From contig BSYO01000016.1 in assembly GCA_033239525.1 (NCBI GenBank), positions 3,793,045 to 3,857,044 of the forward strand: a DNA stretch of 64,000 nucleotides, written 5' to 3'. The notes under the pieces were generated by a model. The model ran no database searches, was not told the DNA's origin, and saw only the letters and a list, made by a program, of their open reading frames with translations. Every line of letters begins with the position of its first letter. Positions within the stretch are counted from its first letter, which is position 1. Positions 1 through 13,365 of the stretch are shown here, piece after piece. This stretch comes from Nepenthes gracilis. Lineage: Eukaryota > Streptophyta > Magnoliopsida > Caryophyllales > Nepenthaceae. The translations under genes were made by a program, and so were the position numbers.

Positions 1-2880
1 CCACCTAGTCATTATCTGGAAAATATATCAATTTTATCCTCAACAATGATAGGTAATTTTATATTTATAGGGACAAAAGGGATTGATCCCTTAATTACAT
101 AAATGCTATTCTTGCAATAAAAAATCAGACTAATTAAGAAAATGACTTTTATAATAAAATATAATAAAATTATGTGGAATCATAATTTTTAATTATTTCA
201 CAAAATTACAAATTATGTGTTATATCATGTGAAGTAATTCTAACATTGTATACTAGGCTGCTCTTTGAACAAAATGTGGGACAGGAGGAGCAGAACAATC
301 CACACTGAGACAAATCTACTTCAACAATAGAATTAACAAAGGACAAAAAATTGGTTGAAATATATTAGGATGAAGTTGCTGCTTCTTTATTATAGTAAAC
401 AAGTATATGTAAAATCATCTGGATTGTAGATGATAAACTGTCATAAAATGGTCTAGAAATATCCTGCAGATATACGTGGGAGTTGCCAGCCTATTGTCTC
501 TATTGACCAGCTGCAACACCCAAAAATCTTTTATGTTAATAAAGAAACCCTTGGAAATGTAAGTTGTTTGCCTTACTGCTTCCAGCTAGTGGTGTTGTAA
601 CTGATGAAGTTTAGGTCCTTTGGTAGCGAAGCAAACGCATAGAGGATATCTGCAATAAGTAGAAAGTTTGTAAGCATTACAACTACTGCATATTAGCAGC
701 TTTCGTTACCAAACAAACAAAATTGCTTGCTTCATGTCTCAGTTTTGTACTCATCTACACAGTTCTAGGCTAAGAACTTATGGTTGGCACTGTATATTTC
801 TTTTCACTATATTCTTCTTTCTTACCTGCTACTAAGTCAAATATAACTCGCATTGTTGTCAACCCAAATGGAACAACAAAGACAAGTATTCTTTTGGCTA
901 TATTAAATAAGCAATCATTCTGGAAAGGGGATTATATCATCTGTGTTTCCTGGAGAGATCCAAATTCTCCATTTGAATGAAAGAATTCAACTTCTAGAAA
1001 GATTCCATTTGCTATTATTCTATCTATTTGTGCATCAAGTTTGAATAAGATCTCAATCTATAATGACGAAATAATAGTAGCTCATTGTTCTATACAAAAG
1101 AGTTTAGGTAAGACTTTCAAAGTGATTTTTAACGAGAGAATCTGAGTTATTTATAAAAATGCATCAATTCCCTAATCCTAACGAATTTCCTCTTGGTGGT
1201 AACAAAAATTACAAGATCAATACCTTCAAGGAATCATAAGATAGCAATGCAAGCCAAGAACTCAAACAATAACGGGAAAATCATGCAAGTCAAATGGACA
1301 GTGGCTGAGTGAACGAGCTTTGGTTTAGATAAAAACAAGTTGGTGCTTTACAGTGAATAACCTAAGCCTAAATCAAATGCTGGACCCACCTCTTGCGGTG
1401 GCTGTGGAATCAAATAGAAAAGAGTTCTTGCTTTTATGCCATGATGATGAAGGAACAACTACAACAATATAGAAATGATGCACGGATATGGGCAGCTACT
1501 GTGAACTATCAGATTTCGAGGGGGAAAGTATCAGAAAGATCCTGAAAAACGCTAACAATGTTGAACAATTCTCAATTCCATAAAATGCTGACTTGAAGTT
1601 CAATGGTTCTATGCAGAAGGTGTCATCCCGTGGAATCTTCATTGATTTTTGCTGGCATTCAATCACCAGCTGAAGTCCCTTACATGGTATGAATTAGAGG
1701 GATTCCAAAGGAACAATACCAAATTTCAGTTCTCATTTATTAGTGTACTGTGTGCATTACCAAATCTGATCCAGTTCTCATTTTGATTAAAAGTAATCCA
1801 AGAGTTAATGGCAGACTAATAGTGGCATGCGGTATGCATCACTAATAATGAGTCATTTTACTTAGGAAATAAGGGGAAAATTACGGAAGGAACGAGCTAA
1901 CAAAACCAATGAGATTTCACAACAAGCTATTGGCATTGTGCATGGGTGTACACATATTATTGGGTTTTGGGCTACTCTTTAGGGTGCCACAACAAACGGA
2001 TAAGTTATCAAGAGGATGCACGATTTCGCATGTAGAATGTTCGGGTGGAAAAGTCAAGCAAGGGTTGCATAATGTTCGTGAAAGGTTAGTTAAAGGTCAT
2101 TCGAGGGTTATCTGAGCAATAAAGGATGCTGAAGGATCGCGCAATGTTCATGCGTGAGAGTTAGCCAAAATTCGGAGAAAGGTTAGCAGAGTGGCGCATA
2201 ATTGGTACTTGAAGAGCATACGTGCATGGTTTGTCTAAAAAGGCTATATTCAATGTACATTTAAGGGACGCATATGCGAGGTTTGTCCAAAACAGTTGTG
2301 GCTGATGTGCTCGTGAAGGGAGCTCGTGTGTCGTTTGTCCAAAGAAGTCGCACTTGATATGTGCTTAATTAGTATTTATACGCCGTTTCTGATATAAAAT
2401 TGTGTGTGAAGCGATTTGATGGTATTCGAAATATTTTCTCATATAAAGAGCACCGCACAGAGAGAGAAGAAAAAAATAGAGACAAAAAAGAGGTTCAGCA
2501 TCCAATTGATGTCTAATTTAAGTTTCGTTATTCGTCAAGGTTAGCTAAATTATTTTATTATTATTTTTTAGGACGTATTATCATTTAATTACTTTTATTT
2601 ATCGGTATATTTTTTCTTGTGGATTGTTAGATATGTTGAAAGAGTTGGTATTCAATCATTATTCACTTGGATTATAGTGATGAGATTTCGAATGGAGTTA
2701 TTTTATAATCGATATTATCATTATAATTGATTTGTTTGGCATTTATTTCATAATTTTTTTCTAATTAAGAAGGATTTTTTACGTTAAAAATTATTGTGCA
2801 TTATTATATTTATTTTATTCACGAGTTTGATGGTCACTGCGAGTGTGCGAGTTTGATCAACACATTGTTTTATGATGGAG
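1..2880. other. Intergenic or intronic stretch, no gene recognised
   Basis: No coding exon can be supported on either strand. The part from about 2040 to 2460 has degenerate repeated words (for example GTTTGTCCAAA at about 2230, 2283 and 2334) followed by a TATA-like CATATAAAGAGC and a purine-rich leader. That layout could be a decayed LTR or promoter remnant, but no paired ends were found. If the GT14 gene on the minus strand is complete, its later exons should lie here or beyond the left edge; I searched for them and did not find them. Confidence 0.4.
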
Positions 2881-3174
2881 AACTTTAGTCATTATTTTGA
2901 AAGAGCAAGCATAGGACCACTTAAACTTTAATTGAGTTTAAAGTTTTTGTACGTGACTGAGCGGGACAAGAGTTCTCGAAGACCCACTACTACACACAAA
3001 TTTTCTTCAAATCAAGGGAAAAACCTGAAGGAATGTACGAGATTTTTTTGCCAAATCTCAACACATTGTTTTATTGGAAAAGAAACTCCAACAGCCTAAG
3101 GAGAATTCAACTTTAGTCATTATTTCGAAAGAGCAAGCATAGGACCACTCAAACTTTAAGTGAGTTTAAAGTTT
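2881..3174. repeat. Direct repeat pair, 66 bp
   Basis: A 66-bp sequence beginning AACTTTAGTCATTATTT occurs at 2881-2946 and again at 3109-3174 with only a few substitutions. CAACACATTGTTTTAT also appears before each copy. This indicates a local duplication of about 200-230 bp with later change. No function is visible. Confidence 0.7.
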
Positions 3175-3810
3175 AAGAATTCAACTTCAGTCATTACTTA
3201 GACTGCCCCCACCTGCATAGAGCTCCATGTATATTTCAAATGAGTGATTCCAAATGGGAAGAGAGGAAAGTTTGACATAATTCTTAATTCAGACATGGAT
3301 GTAACAATGCACAAAAAGTGCAATTGTATAATTGAGAAATTACTCTCGAGATATATTTGCACTAAGCAGCACAATTTGATGATGAGTTGAACGATATCAC
3401 ATACAATGAAGAAAGCCTAAGGATTTCCTGAAGGATTCTTTTGAAAACAACAACTGTAATAAAGCCTTTAAGTCCCAATACATGAGGCCAATAATACAAA
3501 TCATCGTTTCTCGATCATATGAATCATATTTTGAGGAAACATAGAGGCATAGCCAAATTCTTTTTACCACCTTAATCCATCATTTCCTAAGCCCTGCCTT
3601 CCCCTTACCTTCTAACCTCAACCAAATTAACATTTTTTTTCACTGCTAAATAATTTGGCCAACTATTCATGTGTTCGTATATCTTAGAAATCCTTCATTT
3701 CATCTTCTGCAGTAATTCTTTTGATCCAAGAACCACAAGCAGGGAACACAAACTCATTATAAAATGGAAGACTGTATCCAGAAATCTCCGAGAAAAGAGT
3801 AAAAATTTAC

Positions 3811-4333
3811 CATCTTGAGTCATAATGGGATAATCATAAGCACTCAAAGTGATGAACCACTCCCAATCTGCATTGATCCTCAAAAGCAAAGCAGCACCAT
3901 GGAGGGTAGCAGCTAGCGCTGAGGAACCCATCCTGCTGATCGCATAGCTCTTACCAACAACATTAACATTGGCAAATGCTTTGAACACCTTCTCCGATTG
4001 AACTGCAAGAGCTAAAGCCTCTCTTTCATAGGAAGATGAGCCAGCATCAAGTTGTAGAAGATACTGATTTCTTGGATGATATATCGCCTTTGCTAGCTTC
4101 AAAATCCTCTTACCATCACCCTGCGTACCCAAAATCCAGTAAGCAAGAATGGGCGGAAATCCTGGGCCTTTTGATGGCAGTCGGACTGGTGGCAGCTTCA
4201 ATATATTGCTTGGAACAAAATACCCATTTTGAGATTTGTGTGATCTTGATATAGCTATTAACAAAACTAAGCTAATCAAGAATGAGACTAGCATAAGCCA
4301 AAGACAATAACCCGAGGAGATTCTACACACCAT
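3811..4333 (-). CDS. GT14-family glucuronosyltransferase-like, first exon
   Basis: The exon runs from ATG at 4333 to a donor at 3811/3810 (CAAGATG then GTAAAT) and encodes 174 residues plus one base. Residues about 11-28 form a hydrophobic segment typical of a Golgi type II membrane anchor. The rest matches the start of the plant GT14/Core-2 I-branching-like catalytic domain: a PPILAYWILGTQGDGKR block, YHPRNQYLLQLD, NVNVVGKSYAI, GSSALAATLHGAALLL, and DWEWFITLSAYDYPIMTQD just before the donor. Family members add glucuronic acid to arabinogalactan glycans. The first intron of related genes interrupts at this TQD position. The usual SASDYP is SAYDYP here. No later exon is visible down to position 1, so the gene is either truncated or has a very long first intron. 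Confidence 0.8.
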
Positions 4334-5160
4334 CTTTCACTGTGACAAAACATCAAACACATGGAGTGTATGTGGAATTCAAAAGTGAGAAGACTACTCC
4401 AACGGTACTGGTCAACTAATGATCATGATAAAAGAAATGGGCAAAGTGAAAAGGAGATTTTGAAGGAGCAATAATAAAGTTTGATCAAAATAAGATGCAT
4501 AAGAGATCAGTGTGAAAAGTCTACATGGTTTGTCAATGAAGTTTTTGAATGTTCAGACTGCCAAATAAATCTGTCTATGAAGTCTTGAGCTGGAAAATAA
4601 TAATAAACTATCTGGAATATTGGGATTTCATTGCTAGATTCCATTCAAAGTATGGAAAGAAGAAAACTTGCCTACCTTCACAGGATATGAGAAAGTGACG
4701 TGCAGAAAGCCAGATGAAGAAGAATATCATGCATTTCTCCTGCTTGAAACGTTTGTTTTCTTGATGTTGACTTCATGCATTATTAGTTTTCTTCCTTTGA
4801 TAAATATCGAATATATTCTGCTTCTCATTTTATTTTAAATTTGTCATTTATATTTGTTACAAAGAAGTATATGAAGCGTTCCTAAATTCGAGTTGTTATA
4901 CGAGTTAGAAAGCTACTCAATCTTTCGTGTCAGGTTGAACTAGAGCCGATTCAGTTCTCGTCTCTTCGAACCTAAACCCTATACAACACAATAAATAAAC
5001 GAAAGGTCAGAAGACTAGCGGGACTCGCTCCTTGGTATACCCTCCAACGCTCAAGTCAAATATCTTTTCAAGAGAATATAAAGATGTGATAATGTAAGAT
5101 GCATGCAGTGAGTATTGAGTGTTTGGGTGCATCCGATTGATGGGTAGTTTAGAAATATGA
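4334..5160. other. Upstream of GT14 exon, no gene recognised
   Basis: This stretch should hold the promoter of the minus-strand GT14 exon, but no convincing TATA box or 5' UTR exon could be fixed. At about 4985-5070 there is a phrase ending CTCCAACGCTCAAGTCAAAT. A related phrase recurs at about 6280-6420, so a non-coding repeat family is likely. Confidence 0.35.
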
Positions 5161-5165
5161 AAGGC

Positions 5166-5245
5166 AGGCCTCTTGGATGGAGGGTAGGCCTCTTAGATTG
5201 AGGGAAGGACTCCTAGATGGAGGATAAGCATCTTAGATGGTCTTC
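5166..5245. repeat. Short tandem repeat, about 20-21 bp units
   Basis: Four degenerate units related to GGCCTCTTGGATGGAGGGTA follow one another. They lie inside non-coding sequence of apparent transposon origin. Confidence 0.65.
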
Positions 5246-6236
5246 TAGACTTCAAAATGAATGGTTAGACTCCTCAGGTGATACTTTCTAAACAGATAGC
5301 ATGCCTGCATTCGTGGGAGAGTGGTTTGTTGGAATAAAAATGGGACTCCATGTGTCGACGGAGAGGAGAGTATCCGCCATTCTCTTTTCTATTTGTATAG
5401 ATGGCTTTTTCTCCCTCTCTCCTCTCTTTTGCTTGTGAGAGTAAGCGGGTATCTATAGCGCTTAGACCACTTGGGTGTCAAGGTGACAGACGGCCATCCA
5501 TGCAGGATTATTGAGTTGTGTAGATAATTATAGGTGGTTGTCAATGGCAGTTTCCTTTTTGAAAAATATTGTGTGATTGTAAGTGCCTATCATGGTAACG
5601 TAGCTGATCGAAAAATATCCTTTTTTTTTTTTACGTGATCATAAGAGGCGTCCGGTATAACAAAAGATCATATAAATTGTTGGCAAATATTTTTAGAATA
5701 TTAACCAAACTTGTACTGATCAGTTATGACAAATTTTATCAACGCGCAAAATAAGGATTGTGGGCCATCCTGAAAAGGCCATTTATGACGGGTTGTTAGG
5801 TAGGCCCATACCTCGATGGGCAATCCTAAATTGTGCAATCTCGGATCTTAAGTTACTGTGGCCTTTTCCTAGATTGTAACCTTCAAATGGCCTTTTTACC
5901 GTGAGTCTCGATATCCAGGTTGATCTATGGGTGATAGACCCATTAGTATCAATCTATGAAAAAAAAAAAAACTTGGTCAATTTTATTATATTTTAATATT
6001 ACATAATATAAGTGATATAAAAAACCTCTAAAATATATCATTCAATCTTTTTAAATTTAAAATTTTTTTGAGGTTGTGCATAAAAGACTATATGAATCGA
6101 GAATAATCAATTTGTCTAAAACATATCAAATATACAATTTAAATATATACTTGAAATCTGAATAATCGTACAAATTAGAGAGTTAGGTAATACATTTGGA
6201 TGGTCCTAAAGAATGTAAGTCGAGTCTTCACAATTA
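5246..6236. other. Non-coding, AT-rich
   Basis: No gene was recognised. A somewhat GC-richer patch at about 5750-5950 has repeated GGCC-containing words and may be a decayed DNA element. No inverted ends could be fixed. Confidence 0.35.
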
Positions 6237-6406
6237 TGAATTTGAATTTTATGCACCGTAATAATATAATGAAAAGTAAAAGGTATACGAGGCTCACTCA
6301 TTGATATATCTTTCGATTTTTTGAATTTAAATTTTATGCATCGTAATAATATAATAAAAAGTAAACAGTATACAAGACTCACTCGTTGATATATCTTTCA
6401 ATATTC
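6237..6406. repeat. Tandem duplication, two 85-bp units
   Basis: Units at 6237-6321 and 6322-6406 both begin TGAATTT(G/A)AATTTTATGCA. They stay aligned to ATATCTTTC(G/A)AT with a few substitutions. The unit contains the same ACTC(A/G)TTGATATATC phrase family noted near 5030. Confidence 0.8.
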
Positions 6407-8329
6407 AAGTTAATAATTTATCTAAGATAATTTAAAAGAAATGAGAGAAAGAGAAAAAGGGAATGAATATACAATTAAATAAGTTAAGAGGTTTGGCATC
6501 TAATAATCTAATTATATTGTCAAGATGTCATTATTTGTCTCTATATTTAATACCTCTTTCCTTAATTAAGGATTTATATTTATAACTTGGATGTTAATCG
6601 ATCCATATGTCTAAAAATAGCATGACTATTGTTTAAAACGTTATATTGTATTAATTCTAACTGTAACATTCGTTGTATAACCGTCTATCAGTTAATTATT
6701 ACTATTCATGTTGTTGTTACTGTTCATTTGAATGGGACTAATCATCTATCGATTATATATACCCATTCGTTACAATTAAATATCTTATTAATTATTTTAT
6801 CATATTATTAAATGCTTCGATCTTTCAATCCGCTAATCACCCGATCACTCGACCAATCATTGAACTTTGAAAGTAACAAAACTTTAAAATATTATTTAAT
6901 ATTTTAGTGAGTACTTCACGGGACACGTATTGTTTGAAACTTCCTCAGTTGTTGCAAAATTGGTAGCTGGATCTGGGGTTCTCCTCTAGAAGGGCTCCCA
7001 TTCAACTAATTAAGTACGTTGAAAGCAGAAAAATCTTATAATAATTAAAACAAAAATAAACATTTATATAAGAGTCAGATAAATAAACTAATAAGAATGG
7101 CTTGTTTCTTTATCATTACATGCATATTATAAACTTTAATATAGTAGAAAATAATATATTTTTAATTTTTTTTATAAATATTAATATGTATTAAATATTA
7201 AATCTATCATTTACAAAATTTTTAATAAAAATAAGTATTTAAATTGTGTTATTTAATATTTAAATTCTAGCATTTAGATTTTTTTGATCTAATGATCAAT
7301 ATAAAAAAAATTATCTTACTTATTTTTAATAGAAGTAATATTTTTAAATCCATTAGCAGTAATAGTAGGATGAATAATCAAGGCGTGATTAATGACTTGT
7401 TATTTCACTCCTTGCTTTACACCATTTTGTTTAATTTGTAAAGATAATATCCAGTATATTTATTTGAATCGTGTGATTAAATAGATCTAATAAAAATTAG
7501 ACAGTTTGATCAACCTTATTAGATCAATCCAAATTTATATACTTTTGATTAAAGTATAAAATATTACAAATGGGTACGGTAAAAAAATTAGGCTTGATTG
7601 ATTTTTTGGACCCAATCACAAATGAAAGTGTCCAGTTCATACCATCTTAACCCGATTTATAATTTTATATAAATATTTTTATATTTTAAATAATAGTAAG
7701 TTTTAAAAATATTTTAATAGATTATATTTTATATGCTTAATATTTTTTATATAAAAATTTTTTATAAAATATACACTTATAAAATATTTTATTCTAAATA
7801 TTATAATTTTTAAAATGTTATATACTTCTAAATATTTTTTTATATAAATATAAATATTTAAATAAACATACTAAAAATTAAACAAAATGTTCAAAGACTA
7901 ATCCAATCCAACTTATGGATGGACACGATAAAGTTTTCTGACCTAAATGACTTAACATTATTCAGTGTAAACCTGATTTATCAATCATAAATATTTATAT
8001 AAATTCAATCTAAAAGTCTTTTATTAGTTTTTGAAGTGTGAAAACAAACCTAGCCTAATAATTAGGTGACATGACTAGCAAATGCATGATTAAAATTAGA
8101 CTGTCCATTCAGCTTAATTTAGTCAACCCAAAACTTTATAATGTCTAATTATGACATATAAGTATTATAAAAAAATATAACAATAAAAATTTAATTTAAT
8201 TATATTTTAAATCGAATATTATCATGTATAAAAATAATTAATAGGTAGTGAACATCCATGACCCAATTAATATGCCCGTTTTCATGAAACAGATCCAAAT
8301 CCAAAGAAGGCCCAGAAACACCAATATAA
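6407..8329. other. AT-rich non-coding stretch
   Basis: No exon, RNA gene or bounded element could be supported. The sequence is dominated by A/T runs. Short non-AT phrases around 7600 and 7910-7980 look like remnants of old elements. Confidence 0.4.
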
Positions 8330-8935
8330 TTCGAGAGACCAGATTGGCTTTTGGTACCCCAAGGATATGGGCGGACAGCCCAAATGGCTAACTTGGTCTA
8401 AGAGACTAAATTAACCCTAGAGGCCGGAGAATCTAAGCCCACATCCCATGAAGCCCAAAAAGTTGGATTGGTCCGAGAAGTTGACTTCTACCGAAGCACG
8501 TTTGATCTCTGTAATACTTGATTTGCACAAATAATGACGGCTTTCAGCGTACGCGTGATGTGACGTCTCACAGAATCTGTCTACATGCACACGATCCTCC
8601 TGACATAGTAGAGTAGACTTACAGATTTGGTGGTGGGACAACGAGCATACGCCAAGCCACGTGGATTCAAAACACAGCTAACAAATAATCCTACTTCCAC
8701 TTTGATATTAACACACACGAAGAGAAAGATTATTCACTCAACAATATAGTGGAAGTTTTCTTAGACCTTTAATCCCGTGATTTTTTCCTTTCAGTCAGAA
8801 GAGAATTTCCACGTAAAAATATTGTATGCCATTTTCTCTCTCTTCCCTAACATTCATTCAATCTCTTTGGTGTTGCGTTGTTTTCGAATCCGATCCCGTA
8901 CTGTGACCACGATCCGAGGACGCAATAATAATCAA
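8330..8935 (+). mobile_element. Probable Ty1/copia LTR remnant
   Basis: The right half has the layout of many plant copia LTRs: ATAGTGGAAGTTTTCTTAGA, then CCCGTGATTTTTTCC, then a pyrimidine-rich R/U5-like segment with TTTCCACGTAAA, CTCTCTCTTCCC and a TTGCGTTG end. The left half is more GC-rich than its surroundings. No matching second LTR, internal region or target duplication was found, so the borders are approximate. A solo or truncated LTR is the simplest reading. Confidence 0.45.
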
Positions 8936-9122
8936 TATAACTAAACAATATCCAAATTTTGATTTTTTTTTTGTTAAAATGAATTTTAATATTTTAGGTA
9001 AATATAATTTTAATAAATTAATATTTTAAATAATTTTATATAAATATCTAAAATAATACAAAGCCCAGATTATACTAAATAGATTAATATTTTAAATAAT
9101 TTTTAAAATATAAAATATATAT

Positions 9123-9843
9123 TTATTAGGTTTGGCCGAAGCTGAGTGTAACGTTAGGCCCTAAAAAATGGGTAAAACCAAGGTAAGAATGGGCCCGATT
9201 AGGTTAAAAGCACAATATCAGCCTAATATCATAGACCCTTAAAAATAAATATCAGACTATAAGCAAACTTAACAAAACAGGCCATTGTAAATTGATGTCG
9301 GGCATCCTCTAACATATAATTTTTTCTACAAACAACCTCATATCGATCTCTCACAAATCAGAGTAGTTAATCATAATTCTTATGCCAAGATTAAAAAAGG
9401 TTGGCAATTGATTTGACATTCAAACTATATGAGATAATCGCTATGCTCGGATTTTGTTTTTGAGAAATCGATTCTTAAATACTATTTTCATGGAATTACT
9501 TTTAAATGACACTATGAATAACAACCTCCTCTTCATGTAAGAGTAATGATAGAAAAAGAGGCGAGAGGGAAAGAAAGATTAAGGTTTTAGTGTAAGTCTT
9601 CCACTTCACTCTCTATATGCTTCACTATTTAATTCTCACGCATACTCTCTCTTCTTTTAACTATTGATAACTCAAAATTGCTGAGTTAATAATGTTAATT
9701 TGAACGACGGATGATTTTTTTAAAAATAATAAATCTATTTTTTTTAATTTTTATTTATAATTGTGGTGTATATGATTCAGATTAAAAATTTGAAAGTTTA
9801 GATTAAACTTTTTGGGTTGAATCCAGGTTCAAGGTGTGCATCA
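9123..9843 (+). repeat. 5' LTR of the non-coding element
   Basis: It ends GTGTGCATCA, immediately followed by the primer-binding-like site. It is colinear with 11698-12403. The left border is inferred from where the similarity begins (TTATTAGG). Confidence 0.65.
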
Positions 9844-11697
9844 CGGTGCCGTCTATGAAAATAAGTCGATCAAACCTTTTCATTTCAAGTATATTTGTGA
9901 ATATTTACAAATCATAAGGAACGGTGAAAACTTATATACATGGTTGATCTAGTCGGTATTATCAAGACATTCCTTCTTATGACATCCTTGCTAACAATAA
10001 CTATCACGTTACATCCCTAGCCCAAAGACTTTTTATAATTATTTTGTAATTTATAATTATCTTAACTCAATTTTAAATTAAGACACAAGTTTAATTTTTT
10101 TGTTATTCAATCGACTGATAATCCAAACTGAATATGGGGATACGAACCTACATCAAATACCGTTAAATGGCCCAAAAATATATAATAATCAAATCTTATG
10201 ACTTAAAAATCATACCTAAAAGTAATTTCGAATATTATCATTACTTGATCTCAAATCATAGGTAAAAAAATATTTTATTCTAAAAATTAGAATATCAAAT
10301 CATAAACTTATCTAAAAGTACTTATCAAATTTAAACAATTCTAACATCATTAATTAGTAGCCATATACAGACATCAATCAAAATTTGAAAACTAGAAGTT
10401 AATATTCCAAACTATTCATTTACAATAGCATATTAAATTATTCTAATACCCTAAAACTAATTTTTGAATAGCTTTCTCTTGATTCATTTTGCATGGAAGA
10501 TAGTTTAAGCCCGCTAATCTAAAATAATAGTAAAAATACAGGTAAAAATAAATCTAACGATTAAGAATATATACCAAACGAAACATGTTAACAATAAGGC
10601 ATAATCAAAATTTAGAATATCAATAATATCAAATTTTAAATAAACTTGTCAATACTACATAATCATGATCAAGTATACCAAAAACTATACGAATGCTAAA
10701 ATCATACTAACATATAAATGGATTAAAGATTAGTGATGTTAATAAATAGTTAATATTGTAATTTGGATTATGATTAATTTTACAGATGTTAAAGACATAT
10801 ATGAATATTTAAAATAAAAAATATTTAAAAATTATAAAAAAATTATTAGTAAGAAGAGAACAAAGGACTTAGGTGTATTTACTTTCACTTATTGTTACAA
10901 AAGAATCTTTAATTTCACATCAAATTTCTCTTTTCCTTCTTTATCTCTCTTTTTTTTTTCTTTCATTCTCCATTCTAAAAAAATTAGTTGAAAAATGAGC
11001 CAAAATTAGTTAATGAGCCTATTTATAGTAAAATTAGCAGAGGAGCATAGGTTGGGTATAGATTAAACGTTGAGACATAATCCATACCAGGTACAAGAGC
11101 CAATCAAATAATTATCTAATGCTAATATTTTGGTCTAAACAGCGCGCTACTTATGTATACATAAAATATGGATATTTTATTTAAAATATATCCATGCCTG
11201 GATTAGATACATATCAGATACCACTCAGTCTAACTTACTCCAATTTGAAACTTAATTTTTGATATAAAATCTTAATTAATCTCTTAAATTTATTAATTTA
11301 ATTAAATTAATTATCATTAAAATATTTTTTTGAGATTCATATCTTATATTAATAATCAACTAAAAACTTATTCTTCGATAGCACCAAATATCGGAGCAAT
11401 GGCTACCCAATCTCAAGATACATCACATACGTTTTAAGTCCCTATGGGGTACATTTGTGCACCAACCCCATCAAATGGAGGCCCGCTTATTTCAAACATC
11501 AACTTCAAATAGGAAGTTGAAGAATAATAAAAGCTGTCTCTTGGATATTGGTACCTACATATTAAGATACAACTTGTATAAGGAGATTTGATGGATTAAT
11601 TTTATTAAAAAGAAGCATCTTTTATGTAAGAGCTACTAGTCGTATCTAGGGAAAACATACAATCTTAAACCCAATTTTAAATTTCAAGGGAGGGGGT

Positions 11698-12403
11698 TAG
11701 TATTAGGTTCAACTGAATCCAAGCGTAAGACTTGACCTAAGAAAATGAGTGAAGCCGAGATGCAAATAGGCCTAATTAGGGCAAAAGCCTAATATCAAAC
11801 AACCTAAAAAAAAAGAAATCAGATTATTGGCAACCTAAAGAAAAATAGCTATTACAAGCTTATATTACGTGTCATCTAACTTATAATTTTTTCTGCAAAC
11901 AATTGCCTCTTAACTATTCATAGCCAAAGAAATTAATCATAGTTCTCATGCCAAGATCAAAAAACATCAGTAAATCAATTTATCATTCAAACCAGATGAG
12001 AGAATTGTTGGGCACAAAATTGCTTTGAAAAATTGACTTTTAGAGATCACTTTTGAGAAGCTATCTCCGAATGACACTATAAATAATGACATCCTTTGAT
12101 GTAGGAATGAGGGATAAAAAGAGGAAGAAAAAAAAAAGAAAAGAAAATATTAAGGTTTTGGAGTTAGAGCCCTTCACTTCACTCTCAATATTTCATCACC
12201 ATTTAAATTACCACACTCACAATCTCTCTTCTTTTAACCTTTGATAACTCAAAACTATTGAGTCAAAAATACCAAGTCGGGTGATGAATAATATTTTTAA
12301 AAAATAAGTCCGGTCTCATTTGAATTTTATTTTTATTTTTATGATCATGGCATGTAAGACTTATAATTTCTTTGAGTCAAATTTAGGTTTATTGCACACA
12401 TCA
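11698..12403 (+). repeat. 3' LTR of the non-coding element
   Basis: It begins after the polypurine tract at about 11685-11697 and ends TTGCACACATCA. It contains the TATA-like CACTATAAATAATG, whose counterpart in the 5' LTR is degraded (CACTATGAATAAC). Confidence 0.65.
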
Positions 12404-13365
12404 AAATTAAAAATAAATAAATTTAGAAATAAAATATGAACAAAAGACTCTTAACTAATTTATCAATAGGAAATCTTTCATAATATTTTTTGATAGTGAG
12501 GATTTAATGTTGATAATTTTAATAGATAGAATTATAATAAAATATTGAATATATATTTAATCTATTTTTAGTTATATTCATTTAAATTTTTAGGACAAAA
12601 CTCTCATTGTTTGAACAATTATTTTAAAATGGAATTTACTCTCTCTCTCTCAATGGCATAAAAACCATAACGAGTTATCCGTCAGAGGATGGGCCAAGCC
12701 GATAATGAACCTCTAAAATCTTTGGAAAAAAGCCCAAAGGCCCAATCTATTATCAAAATAGGATTCCACTATTTTAAAGGGAATATTAAATTAAAATTTA
12801 ATAATAAAGATTTTACAAATAAAAAATAAAAAATACAATTATAGTTTATTTTTTATAATATTAATATTTATTAAATATTAAATTTGATGTAAAAAATAAT
12901 AAATAAAAAATAATTATTTAAATGATATCATTTATTTTAAATTTTATTTGTGAGATTCTTAAGTCCAATGTGGTACATCAATATTGCCCGAGATGATGGC
13001 CTCAAAGGCCTAATTCGAGCAAATAATATAATTATTATTTATTTATGTAATTTTATATAAGAAATATTAATATAATTGAGGCAATAAAATATTACCTTAT
13101 TAAAATATTTGATGAATAATTAAAAAAAAAAAGCCTAATTACAATCTCTCTTCAGTTTTATTTTTGGGAAAGTGTGGAGCTGCCTATTTTGGCCAGCACA
13201 GTGATTCTCCAAGTTCTCCCCTCTTTCCCCTGAAATATTTTCTTCGTAGCATTGAATCTTCAATAACATCGATTTCTTCGGGAACCCATCTCAAATTATC
13301 TCTTTCTAAATCACGGCGCTAGTCCGATTTTACTGAGCGGTTCTCTGGGTGATCATCTCCCAGCC
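12404..13365. promoter_or_regulatory. Upstream region of the plastid oxidase-like gene
   Basis: The left part is AT-rich and non-coding. The last 200 bases before the ATG at 13366 become GC-richer and pyrimidine-rich (CTCCCCTCTTTCCCC, TCTTTCTAAATCACGGC), as expected of a 5' UTR. No clear TATA box stands out, so the transcription start cannot be placed. Confidence 0.4.

Larger units (their letters stand above)
9123..12403 (+). mobile_element. Non-coding LTR retrotransposon (LARD/TRIM-like), old
   Basis: Two diverged long repeats flank a 1.85-kb internal region without ORFs. The 5' repeat is 9123-9843 and the 3' repeat is about 11698-12403. They share colinear blocks: TTAGG...GGCCTAATTAGG, a TCATGCCAAGAT block, ATGACACTATAAATAA, TTAAGGTTTT, CTTCACTTCACTCTC, TCTCTTCTTTTAAC and a CACATCA/TGCATCA end. 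Directly after the 5' repeat is CGGTGCCGTCTATGAAAA, resembling the GGCGCCGTCTGTGG-type primer-binding site of plant gypsy elements. A polypurine tract, AAGGGAGGGGG, ends just before the 3' repeat. No gag or pol is detectable, so it was non-autonomous or has lost its coding capacity. LTR divergence indicates an old insertion. No target duplication was confirmed. Confidence 0.75.
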
